Assembly (NCBI RefSeq): GCF_019303475.1
Contig: NZ_JABLSI010000009.1
Location: 2,304-66,303, forward strand
Reading direction: 5' to 3'
Length of the DNA: 64,000 nt
Origin: Streptomyces sp. JJ38
Lineage (GTDB): Bacteria > Actinomycetota > Actinomycetes > Streptomycetales > Streptomycetaceae
Shown one piece after another: positions 48,916 through 62,595 of the stretch. Each line of letters begins with the position of its first letter. Position 1 is the stretch's first letter. The notes beneath the pieces were generated by a model that was not told the DNA's origin, did not search any database, and was given only the letters and a program-made list of their open reading frames with translations. A program made the position numbers and the translations under genes.

Positions 48916-50031
48916 ATGTCCGAGGTGCACATGGCCCGACGCTCCCGCCTCCGCGAACGCTCCACGGCGACCGGGGCGGCCGACGGAACGGCCGTCCTGG
49001 TCTCCACCCCGGCCAACCTGCGATACCTCACCGGCACCGCCCCGCCCGATGCCGTCCTGCTGCTCGACCCGGACGGGTACGACACCCTGGTGACCCGCGC
49101 CAGCGGCGTCCCGCCCGCCCTGGGCGACGGAACGGACGCCCTGCGGGTGCGCGCCCTGACCGCACCCGGCGGTGACCCCGTCGTCACCGCCGCGGAGCTG
49201 GCGGGCCGGGGCCGCATCCGCGTCCTCGCGGTGGAGGAGCACCACCTCACGGTGGCCCGCCACCGGGCCCTGGCGGCCGTGGCCCCGCATCTGCGCCTCG
49301 CCGACCTGGGCACCGCTGTGGAGCAGCAGCGGCTGGTCAAGGACGAGGACGAGATCGCCGCCCTGCGCATCGCGGCCGAGATCACCGACCAGGCCCTCGG
49401 GGAGCTGCTGGAGTCGATCCTCGTGGGCCGCACCGAGCGCCACCTGGCCCTGGAGCTGGAACGGCGGCTGATCGACCACGGCGCCGAGGGGTCGGCCTTT
49501 CCCACCAGCGTCGGCACCGGGCGGAACTCCGGGCTCGCCGATCACGTCCCCACCGACCGCAGGGTGGAGGAGGGCGACTTCCTCACGGTGCGCCTCGGCG
49601 CACGCTACCGCGGGTACCGGTGTCGCATCGGTCGCACGTTCGTCATCGGCACGGCCCCGGCCGACTGGCAGATCCAGCTGTACGACCTGGTGTTCGGCGC
49701 CGAGCGGGCGGCACGGGAGGCGCTCGCCCCCGGGGCGCAGTACCGCGCGGTGGACCGCGCGGCGCGCCAACTCCTGGACGCGGAAGGGTACCCGGACGCC
49801 CTCGGCCGGGCGGTGGGCGCGGGGGTGGGCCTCGAAATCGGAGAGGACCCACTCCTGTCCCCCGAGGCCGTGGGTAAACTGGACGCTTGTGTGCCGGTCA
49901 CCGTCGAGCCGGGGGTTCACCTCCCCGGGCGGGGCGGAGTCCGGATCGATGACACACTCGTCGTCCGTGCTCAGTCGGACGGCGGGCCGGAGCTACTCAC
50001 CATCACGACCAAGGAGCTGCTCGCTCTGTAG
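48916..50031 (+). CDS. Degenerate M24 (creatinase/prolidase-fold) peptidase homologue
   Basis: A 371-residue protein with the two-domain pita-bread layout of PepQ-type Xaa-Pro peptidases: N-terminal creatinase_N-like domain (about 1-140), then the M24 domain. The metal and catalytic residues are largely gone. The two aspartates are R226 (TVRLGAR) and R237 (CRIGRT), the GHG histidine is A302, the second histidine is G309, and the last glutamate is D345; only E331 (VEPG) remains. The frame is intact with normal codon use, so it looks maintained rather than decaying. It sits where mycobacteria have pepQ, just before efp. It is probably a binding or regulatory pseudoenzyme; the partner is unknown. 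Confidence 0.85.
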   Translation: MSEVHMARRSRLRERSTATGAADGTAVLVSTPANLRYLTGTAPPDAVLLLDPDGYDTLVTRASGVPPALGDGTDALRVRALTAPGGDPVVTAAELAGRGRIRVLAVEEHHLTVARHRALAAVAPHLRLADLGTAVEQQRLVKDEDEIAALRIAAEITDQALGELLESILVGRTERHLALELERRLIDHGAEGSAFPTSVGTGRNSGLADHVPTDRRVEEGDFLTVRLGARYRGYRCRIGRTFVIGTAPADWQIQLYDLVFGAERAAREALAPGAQYRAVDRAARQLLDAEGYPDALGRAVGAGVGLEIGEDPLLSPEAVGKLDACVPVTVEPGVHLPGRGGVRIDDTLVVRAQSDGGPELLTITTKELLAL

Positions 50032-50102
50032 CGTGCCGGCCGGTCCCCGGGCCGGGCGGGCCTTGGTCCCGTAAAGCAGCGTCTGTAGGAGATTCCGCGA
50101 CC

Positions 50103-50669
50103 GTGGCCACCACGAACGACCTGAAGAACGGCATGGTGCTCAAGCTCGACGCGGGCCAGCTCTGGTCCGTTGTCGAGTTCCAGCACGTCAAGCCCGGCAA
50201 GGGCCCTGCCTTCGTGCGCACCAAGCTGAAGAACGTGCTGTCCGGCAAGATCGTCGACAAGACGTTCAACGCCGGCACGAAGGTCGAGACGGCCACCGTG
50301 GACCGACGCACGATGCAGTTCTCGTACATGGACGGCGAGTACTTCGTCTTCATGGACATGAGCACGTACGACCAGCTCCCCGTCGACCGCAAGACCGTCG
50401 GCGAGGCCGCCAACTACCTCATCGAGGGCTTCGAGGCCACGGTGGCGATGTACGAGGGCAACGTCCTCTTCGTCGAGCTGCCCGCCTCCGTCGAGCTGAC
50501 CATCGAGCACACCGACCCGGGCGTCCAGGGCGACCGTTCCACCGGCGGCACCAAGCCCGCCCGCCTGGAGACCGGCTTCGAGATCGGCGTCCCGCTGTTC
50601 ATCACCACCGGCGAGAAGGTCAAGGTCGACACCCGCTCCGGCGAGTACCTCGGCCGGGTGAACAGCTAA
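50103..50669 (+). CDS. efp: Translation elongation factor P
   Basis: A 188-residue three-domain protein that rescues ribosomes stalled at polyproline. The tip-loop sequence [10 protein letters not shown] carries the lysine normally next to the P-site tRNA; no modification genes are seen nearby. The GTG at 50103 has AGGAG upstream. nusB starts 2 bases after the stop. Several Pro-rich proteins in this window (MltG, the P-loop ATPase) are plausible clients. Confidence 0.97.
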   Translation: MATTNDLKNGMVLKLDAGQLWSVVEFQHVKPGKGPAFVRTKLKNVLSGKIVDKTFNAGTKVETATVDRRTMQFSYMDGEYFVFMDMSTYDQLPVDRKTVGEAANYLIEGFEATVAMYEGNVLFVELPASVELTIEHTDPGVQGDRSTGGTKPARLETGFEIGVPLFITTGEKVKVDTRSGEYLGRVNS

Positions 50670-50671
50670 CC

Positions 50672-51097
50672 GTGGCCGCTCGCACCAAGGCACGCAAGCG
50701 GGCCTTCCAGATCCTCTTCGAGTCGGACCAGCGCGGCGCCGACGTCGCCTCGGTCCTGGCGGACTGGGTCCGGCACGCCCGCAGCGACACCCGGCAGCCG
50801 CCCGTGAGCGCGTACACGATGCAGCTCGTGGAGGGGTACGCCAAGCACGCGGACCGCATCGACGAGCTGATCTCCTCGCACTCGGTCGGCTGGACGCTGG
50901 ACCGGATGCCGGCCGTCGACCGCAACCTGCTGCGGCTGGGCGCGTACGAGCTGCTGTGGGAGGAGGAGACGCCCGACGCCGTGGTCCTCGACGAGTGTGT
51001 CCAGCTCGCCAAGGAGTTCTCCACGGACGAGTCGCCCGCCTTCATCAACGGCCTCCTCGGCCGGCTGAAGGATCTCGGCCCGACTCTGCGCGGCTGA
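50672..51097 (+). CDS. nusB: Transcription antitermination factor NusB
   Basis: A 141-residue all-helical protein that works with NusE/S10 on rRNA antitermination. Family features include RKRAFQILFESDQRG near the N terminus, IDELISSHSVGWTLDRMPAVDRNLLRLGAYEL and ESPAFINGLLGRLKD at the end. It starts 2 bases after efp and ends the efp-nusB unit. Confidence 0.96.
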   Translation: MAARTKARKRAFQILFESDQRGADVASVLADWVRHARSDTRQPPVSAYTMQLVEGYAKHADRIDELISSHSVGWTLDRMPAVDRNLLRLGAYELLWEEETPDAVVLDECVQLAKEFSTDESPAFINGLLGRLKDLGPTLRG

Positions 51098-51133
51098 AAC
51101 CCGGCGGCGGACGGCTCACCGACACCCCGACGC

Positions 51134-51173
51134 AAGGCCCCGGAACCCGCTCGGAAGCGGGTTCCGGGGCCTT
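51134..51173. terminator. Terminator after nusB
   Basis: A perfect 18-bp stem (51134-51151 with 51156-51173) with loop CGGA lies 36 bases after nusB and is symmetrical enough to act on both strands. Confidence 0.8.
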
Positions 51174-51288
51174 CGCCGTGGGCTGACCGGAAGACCGCCC
51201 GGGCAGCCGCACCCCGCCCGGCGGCCGCGCTCTGGGCCCGGCGGGGGCGGTGCGGCGCACGGTGGGCGGGTGTGCGACGGGGCTCCCT

Positions 51289-51333
51289 GTGCCTCCGCCC
51301 CCCGCCCGGAAGCCGGGCGGGGGGCGGAGGCAC
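51289..51333. terminator. Bidirectional terminator between nusB and bldD
   Basis: A perfect 21-bp stem (51289-51309 with 51313-51333) with a 3-base loop, followed on the plus strand by GTTTCTT. It begins 22 bases beyond the bldD stop, so it should end bldD transcripts and back up the nusB terminator. Confidence 0.8.
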
Positions 51334-51354
51334 GTTTCTTCGGAGGTCTCGCCG

Positions 51355-51855
51355 TCAGGCGTCCTCGTGGGCGACCGCGCGGCGCGCGTCCGCGTCCAGC
51401 ACGCCCCAGCTGATCAGCTGCTCGGTCAGCACCGAGGGCGACTGGTCGTAGATGACGGCCAGTGTGCGCAGGTCGTCCTGGCGGATCGAGAGCACCTTGC
51501 CGTTGTAGTCGCCGCGCTGGCTCTGGATCGTCGCCGCGTAACGCTGCAACGGCCCGGCCTTGTCGGCCGGGACGTGGGCGAGGCGCTCCAGGTCCAAAAC
51601 GAGCTTCGGCGGCGGCTCGGCTGCTCCACCCGGCGTGCTGCCGGGCAGCAGTTCCTGCACCGGGACGCCGTAGAAGTCCGCCAGCTCGGCGAGGCGCTGC
51701 ACGGTCACCGCGCGGTCCCCGCGCTCGTACGAGCCCACCACGACCGCCTTCCAGCGGCCCTGGGACTTCTCTTCGACGCCATGGAGGGAGAGGCCCTGCT
51801 GGGTGCGGATCGCCCGGAGCTTGGCTCCGAGCTGTTTGGCGTATTCGCTGGACAT
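51355..51855 (-). CDS. bldD: BldD, c-di-GMP-dependent master repressor of development
   Basis: A 166-residue XRE-type regulator recognised as BldD. The helix-turn-helix is near 8-60 (LGAKLRAIRTQQGLSLHGVE to GSYERGDRAVTVQRLAELADF). The C-terminal domain carries the c-di-GMP signature R114-G-D116-x8-R125-Q-D-D128, spaced exactly as in S. coelicolor BldD. With c-di-GMP tetramer bound, it represses sporulation genes during vegetative growth. Sequence is open upstream to 52206, but the ATG at 51855 with GGGGAG upstream gives the known protein. The promoter carries its own operator. Confidence 0.98.
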   Translation of the reverse strand: MSSEYAKQLGAKLRAIRTQQGLSLHGVEEKSQGRWKAVVVGSYERGDRAVTVQRLAELADFYGVPVQELLPGSTPGGAAEPPPKLVLDLERLAHVPADKAGPLQRYAATIQSQRGDYNGKVLSIRQDDLRTLAVIYDQSPSVLTEQLISWGVLDADARRAVAHEDA

Positions 51856-51892
51856 GTGGCTCCCCGGAAAGAGGCGTTGGTAACTCACTGTG

Positions 51893-51921
51893 AGGTTACG
51901 CAGCGTAATGTACGCCGTCAA
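51893..51921 (-). promoter_or_regulatory. bldD promoter
   Basis: On the minus strand TTGACG (51916-51921), a 17-base spacer and TAACCT (51893-51898): a near-ideal housekeeping promoter. Transcription should start near 51886, with a leader of about 30 bases. Confidence 0.75.
51895..51909. promoter_or_regulatory. BldD operator in the bldD promoter
   Basis: GTTACGCAGCGTAAT fits nTnACnC(A/T)GnGTnAn at every fixed position. It covers part of the -10 and the spacer, so binding would block RNA polymerase: direct autorepression, as known for S. coelicolor bldD. An adjoining imperfect palindrome built on CTCACTGTGAG (51884-51894) may extend the site. Confidence 0.85.
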
Positions 51922-52103
51922 GCCGGGGACGTCGACCACCTGTGCCGCATCGGCCCCACCAGCCTCGCCAGCCCCCGCTGACCAGCGGTGATGTGAAAGT
52001 CGGAGCGTCGGCCGTCCGGGGGGCCGTCCGAGCGGTTCCCGCGGCCGCCGCGCGACGGACGCCCCCGGGGCGGCGGCGGACGCCCGGCCGCCGCCTGGTA
52101 CCG

Positions 52104-52132
52104 TTGACGCGCACCACCAGGCGTCCTTTAAA
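52104..52132 (+). promoter_or_regulatory. Promoter of the pyr operon
   Basis: TTGACG (52104-52109), a 17-base spacer and TTTAAA (52127-52132). Transcription would start near 52137-52139, at the 5' edge of the PyrR motif, so the exact start matters for whether the hairpin is complete. Confidence 0.5.
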
Positions 52133-52133
52133 G

Positions 52134-52799
<666 letters not shown>

Positions 52800-52906
52800 C
52801 GCCCACCGGCGCACCGACGACTCCCGCCGAGACACCCGGCCGGGCCCGCCACGCGCGCCCGCCCGGCCACCCGGCACGCCCGTCCCCACCCCACGGAAGG
52901 CAACAG

Positions 52907-53908
52907 ATGAAGCGCCACCTCATCTCGGCCGCCGATCTCTCCCGCGACGACGCCGTCCTCATCCTCGACACCGCCGAGGAGCTGGGCCGCCTCGCCGACC
53001 GGCCGATCAAGAAGCTGCCCACCCTGCGCGGCCGCACCGTCGTCAACCTCTTCTTCGAGGACTCCACCCGCACCCGCATCTCCTTCGAGGCGGCGGCCAA
53101 ACGGCTCTCCGCCGACGTGATCAACTTCTCCGCGAAGGGGTCCTCGGTCTCCAAGGGCGAGTCCCTGAAGGACACGGCGCTGACCCTGGAGGCGATGGGC
53201 GCGGACGCCGTCGTCATCCGGCACCACGACTCCGGGGCCCCGCACCGGCTGGCCACCTCGGGCTGGATCGGCGGCTCGGTCGTCAACGCCGGGGACGGCA
53301 CCCACGAGCACCCCACCCAGGCCCTGCTGGACGCCTTCACGTTGCGCCGCCGCCTCGGCGCGGGCACCGGGAAGGACCTCAGCGGCCGCCGGGTCACCAT
53401 CGTCGGGGACATCCTGCACAGCCGCGTCGCCCGTTCGGGCGTCCGGCTGCTGAGCACCCTCGGCGCCGAGGTCACCCTCGTCGCCCCGCCCACGCTCGTC
53501 CCCGTCGGCGTCGACGCCTGGCCGTGCGAGGTCTCGTACGACCTGGACGCCGTGCTCGGCAAGTCCGACGCCGTCATGATGCTGCGCGTGCAGCGCGAAC
53601 GCATGAACGCCGCCTACTTCCCCACCGAGCGCGAGTACGCCCGCCGCTACGGGCTGGACGGCACCCGCATGGCCCGCATGCCCGAACACGCCGTCGTCAT
53701 GCACCCCGGGCCGATGAACCGCGGTATGGAGATCACCGCCGACGTCGCCGACTCGCCCCGCTGTACCGCCGTCGAGCAGGTCACCAACGGGGTCAGCACG
53801 CGCATGGCCGTCCTGTATCTGCTGCTCGGCGGCGCGCTGCCCGGCGGAGCCCCCGCCGGGACGGCCGCCGACACCACCCACGAGAGCACCGCCGAGGAGA
53901 CCAAGTGA
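52907..53908 (+). CDS. pyrB: Aspartate carbamoyltransferase catalytic subunit
   Basis: A 333-residue enzyme forming carbamoyl-aspartate. It has the carbamoyl-phosphate loop [21 protein letters not shown], and the aspartate-binding MLRVQRERM. No regulatory PyrI gene is present, as in other actinobacteria. It overlaps pyrC by 4 bases. Confidence 0.97.
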   Translation: MKRHLISAADLSRDDAVLILDTAEELGRLADRPIKKLPTLRGRTVVNLFFEDSTRTRISFEAAAKRLSADVINFSAKGSSVSKGESLKDTALTLEAMGADAVVIRHHDSGAPHRLATSGWIGGSVVNAGDGTHEHPTQALLDAFTLRRRLGAGTGKDLSGRRVTIVGDILHSRVARSGVRLLSTLGAEVTLVAPPTLVPVGVDAWPCEVSYDLDAVLGKSDAVMMLRVQRERMNAAYFPTEREYARRYGLDGTRMARMPEHAVVMHPGPMNRGMEITADVADSPRCTAVEQVTNGVSTRMAVLYLLLGGALPGGAPAGTAADTTHESTAEETK

Positions 53909-55197
53909 CCACCGAGAAGACCCTGATCCGCGGCGCGCGCGTCCTCGGCGGCCCCGCCCAGGACGTCCTCGTCGCGGGCGAGAGCATCGCGGAGGTCGGC
54001 ACCGGGCTGTCCGCCGCCGGCGCGACCGTCGTCGAGGCCGAGGGGCTCGTCCTCCTGCCCGGCCTGGTCGACCTGCACACGCACCTGCGCGAGCCCGGCC
54101 GCGAGGACTCCGAGACGGTCCTCACCGGCACCCGGGCCGCGGCCAGGGGCGGCTTCACCGCGGTGCACGCGATGGCCAACACCTTCCCCGTCGCCGACAC
54201 CGCGGGCGTCGTCGAGCAGGTGTGGCGCCTCGGCCGCGAGTTCGGCTACTGCGACGTGCAGCCCGTCGGCGCCGTCACCGTCGGGCTCGCGGGCAAGCAG
54301 CTCGCCGAGCTGGGGGCCATGCACGAGTCGGCGGCCGGGGTCACCGTCTTCTCCGACGACGGCAAGTGCGTGGACGACGCGGTGATCATGCGCCGCGCCC
54401 TGGAGTACGTGAAGGCCTTCGACGGCGTCGTCGCCCAGCACGCGCAGGAGCCGCGGCTGACCGAGGGCGCCCAGATGAACGAGGGCGTCGTCTCCGCCGA
54501 GCTGGGTCTCGGCGGCTGGCCGGCCGTCGCGGAGGAGTCGATCGTCTCCCGCGACGTCCTCCTCGCCGCGCACGTCGGCTCCCGTGTGCACATCTGCCAC
54601 CTGTCCACCGCCGGCTCGGTGGAGATCGTGCGCTGGGCCAAGTCCAAGGGCTGGAACGTCACCGCCGAGGTCACCCCCCACCACCTGCTGCTCACCGACG
54701 AGCTGGTCCGCTCCTACGACCCCGTCTACAAGGTCAACCCGCCGCTGCGCACCCAGGACGACGTCCTCGCCCTGCGCGCCGCCCTGGCCGACGGCACGAT
54801 CGACTGCGTGGCCACCGACCACGCCCCGCACCCGCACGAGGACAAGGACTGCGAGTGGGGCGCCGCCGCCATGGGCATGGTGGGCCTGGAGACGGCCCTG
54901 TCCGTCGTGCAGCACACCATGGTCGACACCGGGCTGCTGGACTGGGCCCAGGTCGCCGACCGGATGTCGTTCCGGCCCGCCCGCATCGGCCGCCTGACCG
55001 GCCAGGGGCGTCCCGTCTCGCCCGGCGAGCCCGCCAACCTCACGCTCGTCGATCCGGCATACCGTGGACAGGTGAACCCCGCGGGCTTCGCCTCGCGCAG
55101 CCGTAACACCCCCTACCGGGACCGCGAGCTGCCGGGCCGCGTCACGCACACCTTCCTGCGGGGCCGGGCCACGGTGACAGACGGGAACCTCGCGTGA
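53905..55197 (+). CDS. pyrC: Dihydroorotase
   Basis: A 430-residue amidohydrolase closing the dihydroorotate ring. It has metal ligands in [34 protein letters not shown], and the catalytic aspartate in [14 protein letters not shown]. The usual carboxylated-lysine position appears as Asp in SDDGKCVDD, as in class I bacterial forms. The GTG at 53905 overlaps pyrB as GTGA; the stop overlaps the membrane-protein gene. Confidence 0.95.
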   Translation: MTTEKTLIRGARVLGGPAQDVLVAGESIAEVGTGLSAAGATVVEAEGLVLLPGLVDLHTHLREPGREDSETVLTGTRAAARGGFTAVHAMANTFPVADTAGVVEQVWRLGREFGYCDVQPVGAVTVGLAGKQLAELGAMHESAAGVTVFSDDGKCVDDAVIMRRALEYVKAFDGVVAQHAQEPRLTEGAQMNEGVVSAELGLGGWPAVAEESIVSRDVLLAAHVGSRVHICHLSTAGSVEIVRWAKSKGWNVTAEVTPHHLLLTDELVRSYDPVYKVNPPLRTQDDVLALRAALADGTIDCVATDHAPHPHEDKDCEWGAAAMGMVGLETALSVVQHTMVDTGLLDWAQVADRMSFRPARIGRLTGQGRPVSPGEPANLTLVDPAYRGQVNPAGFASRSRNTPYRDRELPGRVTHTFLRGRATVTDGNLA

Positions 55198-55805
55198 ACG
55201 CAACGGTACGGACTTACCTCGCCGACACCGCCCTCGCGGCCGAGCGCCAGTCGCAGGAGGTGACGGACTGGGCCTCCCGGATCGGGTGGACGGTCGGCAT
55301 CCTGCTTGTCATCGCGCTGGTGTACTGGCTGATGCGCGAGGGCTGGAAGTGGCGCGCCACGCTCCAGCACGACCTGCCCGAGCCCGCCGCCGTCCCCGAG
55401 GACGCCGGAGCCGCGCAGCTGACGCTCGACGGCCGCTACCACGGCAGCACCACCGCGGGCCAGTGGCTCGACCGCATCGTCGCGCACGGCCTCGGCACCC
55501 GCAGCCGGGCGGAGCTGACCCTCACGGACGAGGGCCTCACCGTGCTGCGTCCCGGTGCCCGGGACTTCTTCGTCCCCACCGACGCACTGCGCGGCGCCCG
55601 GCTCGACAAGGGCATCGCCGGCAAGGTCCTCACCGAGGGCGGCCTGCTGGTGATCACCTGGCAGCTCGGCACCCGCACCCTGGACTCCGGCTTCCGAGCC
55701 GATCACCCCGCCGAACACGCGGCGTGGGTCGAGGCGGTCACCACCGTCACCACCTCCTCCGGCGACAGTGCCGTCGCCGGGCAGCACGACCGGGAAGGCG
55801 CATGA
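55194..55805 (+). CDS. Membrane protein of the pyr operon (PH-like domain), unknown function
   Basis: A 203-residue protein with one membrane helix (about 30-48) followed by a beta-rich cytoplasmic domain resembling a bacterial PH fold ([19 protein letters not shown] to [18 protein letters not shown]). Mycobacteria have a membrane-protein gene (Rv1382 type) in the same place between pyrC and carA, so the association is old. It overlaps both neighbours by 4 bases and is therefore made with the pathway enzymes. Function unknown; a scaffold or membrane tether is a guess. Confidence 0.82.
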   Translation: MNATVRTYLADTALAAERQSQEVTDWASRIGWTVGILLVIALVYWLMREGWKWRATLQHDLPEPAAVPEDAGAAQLTLDGRYHGSTTAGQWLDRIVAHGLGTRSRAELTLTDEGLTVLRPGARDFFVPTDALRGARLDKGIAGKVLTEGGLLVITWQLGTRTLDSGFRADHPAEHAAWVEAVTTVTTSSGDSAVAGQHDREGA

Positions 55806-56939
55806 TGACGACCTCCACCCGTACCACCGCACCGGCAGCCGCCGTACTCGTCCTGGAGGACGGCCGGGTCTTTCGCGGCCGTCCCTACGGGGCCGTGGGC
55901 GAGACCTTCGGCGAGGCCGTCTTCTCCACTGGCATGACCGGCTACCAGGAGACCCTCACCGACCCCTCCTACCATCGCCAGGTCGTCGTGATGACCGCCC
56001 CCCACGTGGGCAACACCGGCGTCAACGACGAGGACCCCGAGTCGCGGCGCATCTGGGTCGCCGGCTACGTCGTCCGCGACCCCGCCCGCGTCCCGTCCAG
56101 CTGGCGGTCCGTGCGCACGCTCGACGAGGAGCTGGCCGCACAGGGGGTCGTGGGCATCAGCGGCATCGACACCCGGGCCCTGACCCGTCACCTGCGCGAG
56201 CGTGGCGCGATGCGTGTCGGCATCTTCTCCGGAGACGCCGTCGAGACCGACGCGGCGCTGCTCGCCCGCGTCCGGCAGGCGCCGGAGATGAAGGGCGCCG
56301 ACCTGTGCGGCGAGGTGGCCACCCGCGAGCCCTACGTCGTCCCGGCCGTCGGCGAGAAGCGCTTCACCGTGGCCGCCGTCGACCTCGGCATCAAGGGCAT
56401 GACCCCGCACCGCATGGCCGAGCGCGGCATCGAGGTGCACGTCCTGCCGGCCTCGTCCTCGCTGGAGGACGTCTACGCCGTGCGCCCCGACGGCGTCTTC
56501 TTCTCCAACGGACCCGGCGACCCGGCCACGGCCGACCACCCCGTCTCGCTCGTGCGGGGCGTGCTGGAGCGCGGCACCCCGCTGTTCGGGATCTGCTTCG
56601 GCAACCAGGTCCTCGGCCGTGCCCTCGGCTTCGGCACCTTCAAGCTCAAGTACGGTCACCGCGGCATCAACCAGCCGGTGCAGGACCGTGCCACCGGCAA
56701 GGTCGAGATCACCGCGCACAACCACGGCTTCGCCGTCGACGCGCCGCTGGACGGCCCGTCGGACACGCCCTACGGGCGGGCCGAGGTCAGCCACGTGTGC
56801 CTCAACGACAACGTCGTCGAGGGGCTGCGTCTGCTCGACCGCCCCGCCTTCAGCGTCCAGTACCACCCCGAAGCGGCGGCCGGTCCGCACGACGCGGCCT
56901 ACCTGTTCGACCGCTTCGTCACCCTGATGGAGGGCCAGC

Positions 56940-56947
<8 letters not shown>
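55802..56947 (+). CDS. carA: Carbamoyl-phosphate synthase small (glutaminase) subunit
   Basis: A 381-residue glutaminase that passes ammonia to CarB. The nucleophile is the Cys of LFGICFGNQ and the His/Glu pair is in [12 protein letters not shown]. The nucleophile loop reads GICFGNQ rather than the usual GICLGHQ. The ATG overlaps the previous stop; the stop overlaps carB by 8 bases. Confidence 0.96.
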
Positions 56948-60254
<3,307 letters not shown>

Positions 60255-60259
60255 CGGGA

Positions 60260-60286
60260 GAGGGGGACGCCGCCGGCGTCCCCCTC
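60260..60286 (+). terminator. Internal hairpin between carB and pyrD
   Basis: A perfect 12-bp stem (60260-60271 with 60275-60286) with loop GCC lies 6 bases after carB. It may be a partial terminator or an RNA 3'-end stabiliser inside the operon; there is no evident new promoter before pyrD. Confidence 0.55.
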
Positions 60287-60382
60287 ACTCGCGTCGGGCC
60301 CGCGCCGCACCGGCCTCCGCGGCCCCCGCGCACCGGCTCCACGACCCGCGCCGCACCCGGCGCCACACGAAGGCATCCACGC

Positions 60383-61504
60383 ATGTACCGCCTGATGTTC
60401 CACCTCCTCTTCCGCCGTCTGGACCCCGAGAAGGCCCACCACCTCGCCTTCGGCTGGATCCGGGCCCTGGCCCGCGTCCCGGTTCTCCGGACCTTCGCCG
60501 CGGCCATCCTCGCCCCGCGCCACCGCTCGCTGCGGCTGGTGGCCCTCGGCCGCCGCATGCACGGGCCGTTCGGTCTGGCCGCGGGCTTCGACAAGAACGC
60601 CGTCGGCATCGACGGGCTGACGATGCTCGGCTTCGACCACGTGGAGATCGGCACCGTCACGGCCGAGCCGCAGCCGGGCAATCCGCCCCGGCGGCTGTTC
60701 CGGCTGGTCCCCGACCGCGCCCTGATCAACCGCATGGGCTTCAACAACGAGGGCTCCGCGGCCGTGGCCGAGCGGCTGGCCGCCCGGGCCGCCACCCGGC
60801 CCCCGTTCCGCGCGCTGGTCGGCGTCAACATCGGCAAGACGAAGGTCGTCCCCGAGGAGGAGGCCGTCGCCGACTACGTCACCTCGACCGAGCGCCTGGC
60901 GCCCTACGCGGGTTACCTCGTCGTCAACGTCTCCTCGCCCAACACCCCGGGGCTGCGGAACCTCCAGGCCACCGAGCAGCTCAGGCCGCTGCTCACCGCC
61001 GTACGCGAGGCCGCCGACCGGGTGACGACGGGACGGCGCGTGCCCCTGCTGGTCAAGATCGCCCCCGACCTGGCCGACGCCGACGTCGACGCCGTCGCGG
61101 ACCTCGCCGTCGAGCTGGGCCTGGACGGGATCATCGCCACCAACACCACCATCGCCCGCGAGGGCCTCGGTCTCACCTCGCCCGAGCGGCTGACGGAGGA
61201 GGCCGGCGGCCTGTCCGGGGCCCCGCTCAAGGAGCGCTCGCTGGAGGTCCTGCGCCGGCTGTACGCCCGCGTCGGCGACCGGCTGACCCTCGTCGGCGTC
61301 GGCGGCATCGAGACCGCCGACGACGCCTGGGAGCGCATCCTGGCCGGCGCCACCCTGGTCCAGGGCTACAGCGCCTTCGTCTACGAGGGTCCGCTGTGGC
61401 CCCGGCGCATCCACCAGGGCCTCGCCGAGCGGCTGGCCGCGAGCCCGTATCAGACCCTCGCCGACGCCGTCGGTGCCGACACCCGCAGGCCGGAGGCCCC
61501 GTGA
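60383..61504 (+). CDS. pyrD: Dihydroorotate dehydrogenase (quinone), class 2
   Basis: A 373-residue FMN enzyme. The N-terminal amphipathic helix ([23 protein letters not shown]) for membrane contact and the class 2 catalytic serine in [14 protein letters not shown] are present, so electrons go to the quinone pool. It is inserted here between carB and pyrF, which are neighbours in the M. tuberculosis operon. It has a weak AAGG site upstream and overlaps pyrF by 4 bases. Confidence 0.96.
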   Translation: MYRLMFHLLFRRLDPEKAHHLAFGWIRALARVPVLRTFAAAILAPRHRSLRLVALGRRMHGPFGLAAGFDKNAVGIDGLTMLGFDHVEIGTVTAEPQPGNPPRRLFRLVPDRALINRMGFNNEGSAAVAERLAARAATRPPFRALVGVNIGKTKVVPEEEAVADYVTSTERLAPYAGYLVVNVSSPNTPGLRNLQATEQLRPLLTAVREAADRVTTGRRVPLLVKIAPDLADADVDAVADLAVELGLDGIIATNTTIAREGLGLTSPERLTEEAGGLSGAPLKERSLEVLRRLYARVGDRLTLVGVGGIETADDAWERILAGATLVQGYSAFVYEGPLWPRRIHQGLAERLAASPYQTLADAVGADTRRPEAP

Positions 61505-62355
61505 CCGTCACCCCGACCACCGCGCCCGGCGAGTCCTTCGGCGTCCGGCTGCGCCGCGCCATGGACGAGCGCGGCCCCTTGTGCGTGGGCATCGACCCGC
61601 ACGCCGCGCTGCTGGAGCAGTGGGGCCTGGCCGACGACGTCGCCGGGCTGGAGCGCTTCACCCGCACCGTCGTGGACGCCCTCGCCGACCGGGTGGCCGT
61701 CTTCAAGCCGCAGTCCGCCTTCTTCGAGCGCTTCGGCTCCCGCGGCGTCGCCGTCCTGGAGCAGGCGCTCGCGGACGCCCGCTCAGCCGGGGCGCTGGTG
61801 CTCATGGACGCCAAGCGCGGCGACATCGGCTCGACGATGGCCGCCTACGCCGCGGCCTACCTGGACCGCCGCAGCCCGCTGTTCTCGGACGCCGTGACGC
61901 TGAGCCCCTACCTCGGCTTCGGCTCGCTGCGCCCCGCCCTGGACACCGCCCGCGCCAACGGAGCCGGGGTCTTCGTCCTCGCCCTGACCTCCAACCCCGA
62001 GGGCCCCGAGGTGCAGCGCGCGACGGCCGCGGACGGCCGGACGGTGGCGCAGGTCGTGCTCGACCACCTCGCGGCCGAGAACGCCGGAGCCGAGCCGCTC
62101 GGCTCGTTCGGGGCGGTGGTGGGCGCCACGCTCGGGGAGGCGAAGGCCGAGCTGGCCGTCAACGGCCCCCTGCTGGCCCCGGGCCTCGGCGCCCAGGGCG
62201 CCGGCCCGAAGGATCTGCCCAGGGTGTTCGGGGACGCGCTGCGCAACGTGCTCCCGACGGTCAGCCGCGGGGTGCTGCGGCACGGTCCGGAGGCCGCCGC
62301 GCTGCGTGCCGCCGTACAGGCGGAGACGGACGCGCTGGTGGCGGTTCTGGGCTGA
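61501..62355 (+). CDS. pyrF: Orotidine 5'-phosphate decarboxylase (type 2)
   Basis: A 284-residue TIM-barrel enzyme completing UMP synthesis. The active-site motif is [21 protein letters not shown] and [12 protein letters not shown] mark the long type 2 family seen in actinobacteria. The GTG overlaps the pyrD stop as GTGA. pyrE is not in the window. It ends the pyr operon before an inverted repeat. Confidence 0.96.
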   Translation: MTVTPTTAPGESFGVRLRRAMDERGPLCVGIDPHAALLEQWGLADDVAGLERFTRTVVDALADRVAVFKPQSAFFERFGSRGVAVLEQALADARSAGALVLMDAKRGDIGSTMAAYAAAYLDRRSPLFSDAVTLSPYLGFGSLRPALDTARANGAGVFVLALTSNPEGPEVQRATAADGRTVAQVVLDHLAAENAGAEPLGSFGAVVGATLGEAKAELAVNGPLLAPGLGAQGAGPKDLPRVFGDALRNVLPTVSRGVLRHGPEAAALRAAVQAETDALVAVLG

Positions 62356-62403
62356 GTGCGGCCCCGCGACGGCGCCCGTTCGGCACTACCGTTGAGTAAT
62401 GTC

Positions 62404-62446
62404 CGGAAAAGTCCTGTTCGGCTTGAGTCTGACCAGGACTTTTCCG
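62404..62446. terminator. 13-bp inverted repeat after pyrF
   Basis: CGGAAAAGTCCTG (62404-62416) and CAGGACTTTTCCG (62434-62446) are perfect inverted copies around a 17-base loop. The A4/T4 run inside the arms is striking in this GC-rich region. It probably ends the pyr transcript; an operator role for the downstream gene cannot be excluded. Confidence 0.6.
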
Positions 62447-62518
62447 CTGTTCTCGCTGACTGTGGCGCCGCGGGGGGCTAGTCTCCGATCAGAGCGGCGT
62501 GAACAGGCGCGTTGCTCG

Positions 62519-62547
62519 TTGCCCCGCCCAGGTGGGGCTACTAGGTT
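62519..62547 (+). promoter_or_regulatory. Promoter of the sIHF gene
   Basis: TTGCCC (62519-62524), a 17-base spacer and TAGGTT (62542-62547). Transcription would start near 62554, giving a leader of about 42 bases with ATATCCGA repeated twice in it. Confidence 0.6.
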
Positions 62548-62595
62548 CCTCAGCGATCCATATCCGACCAGTTCGATATCCGAGGTGACGAAGGC

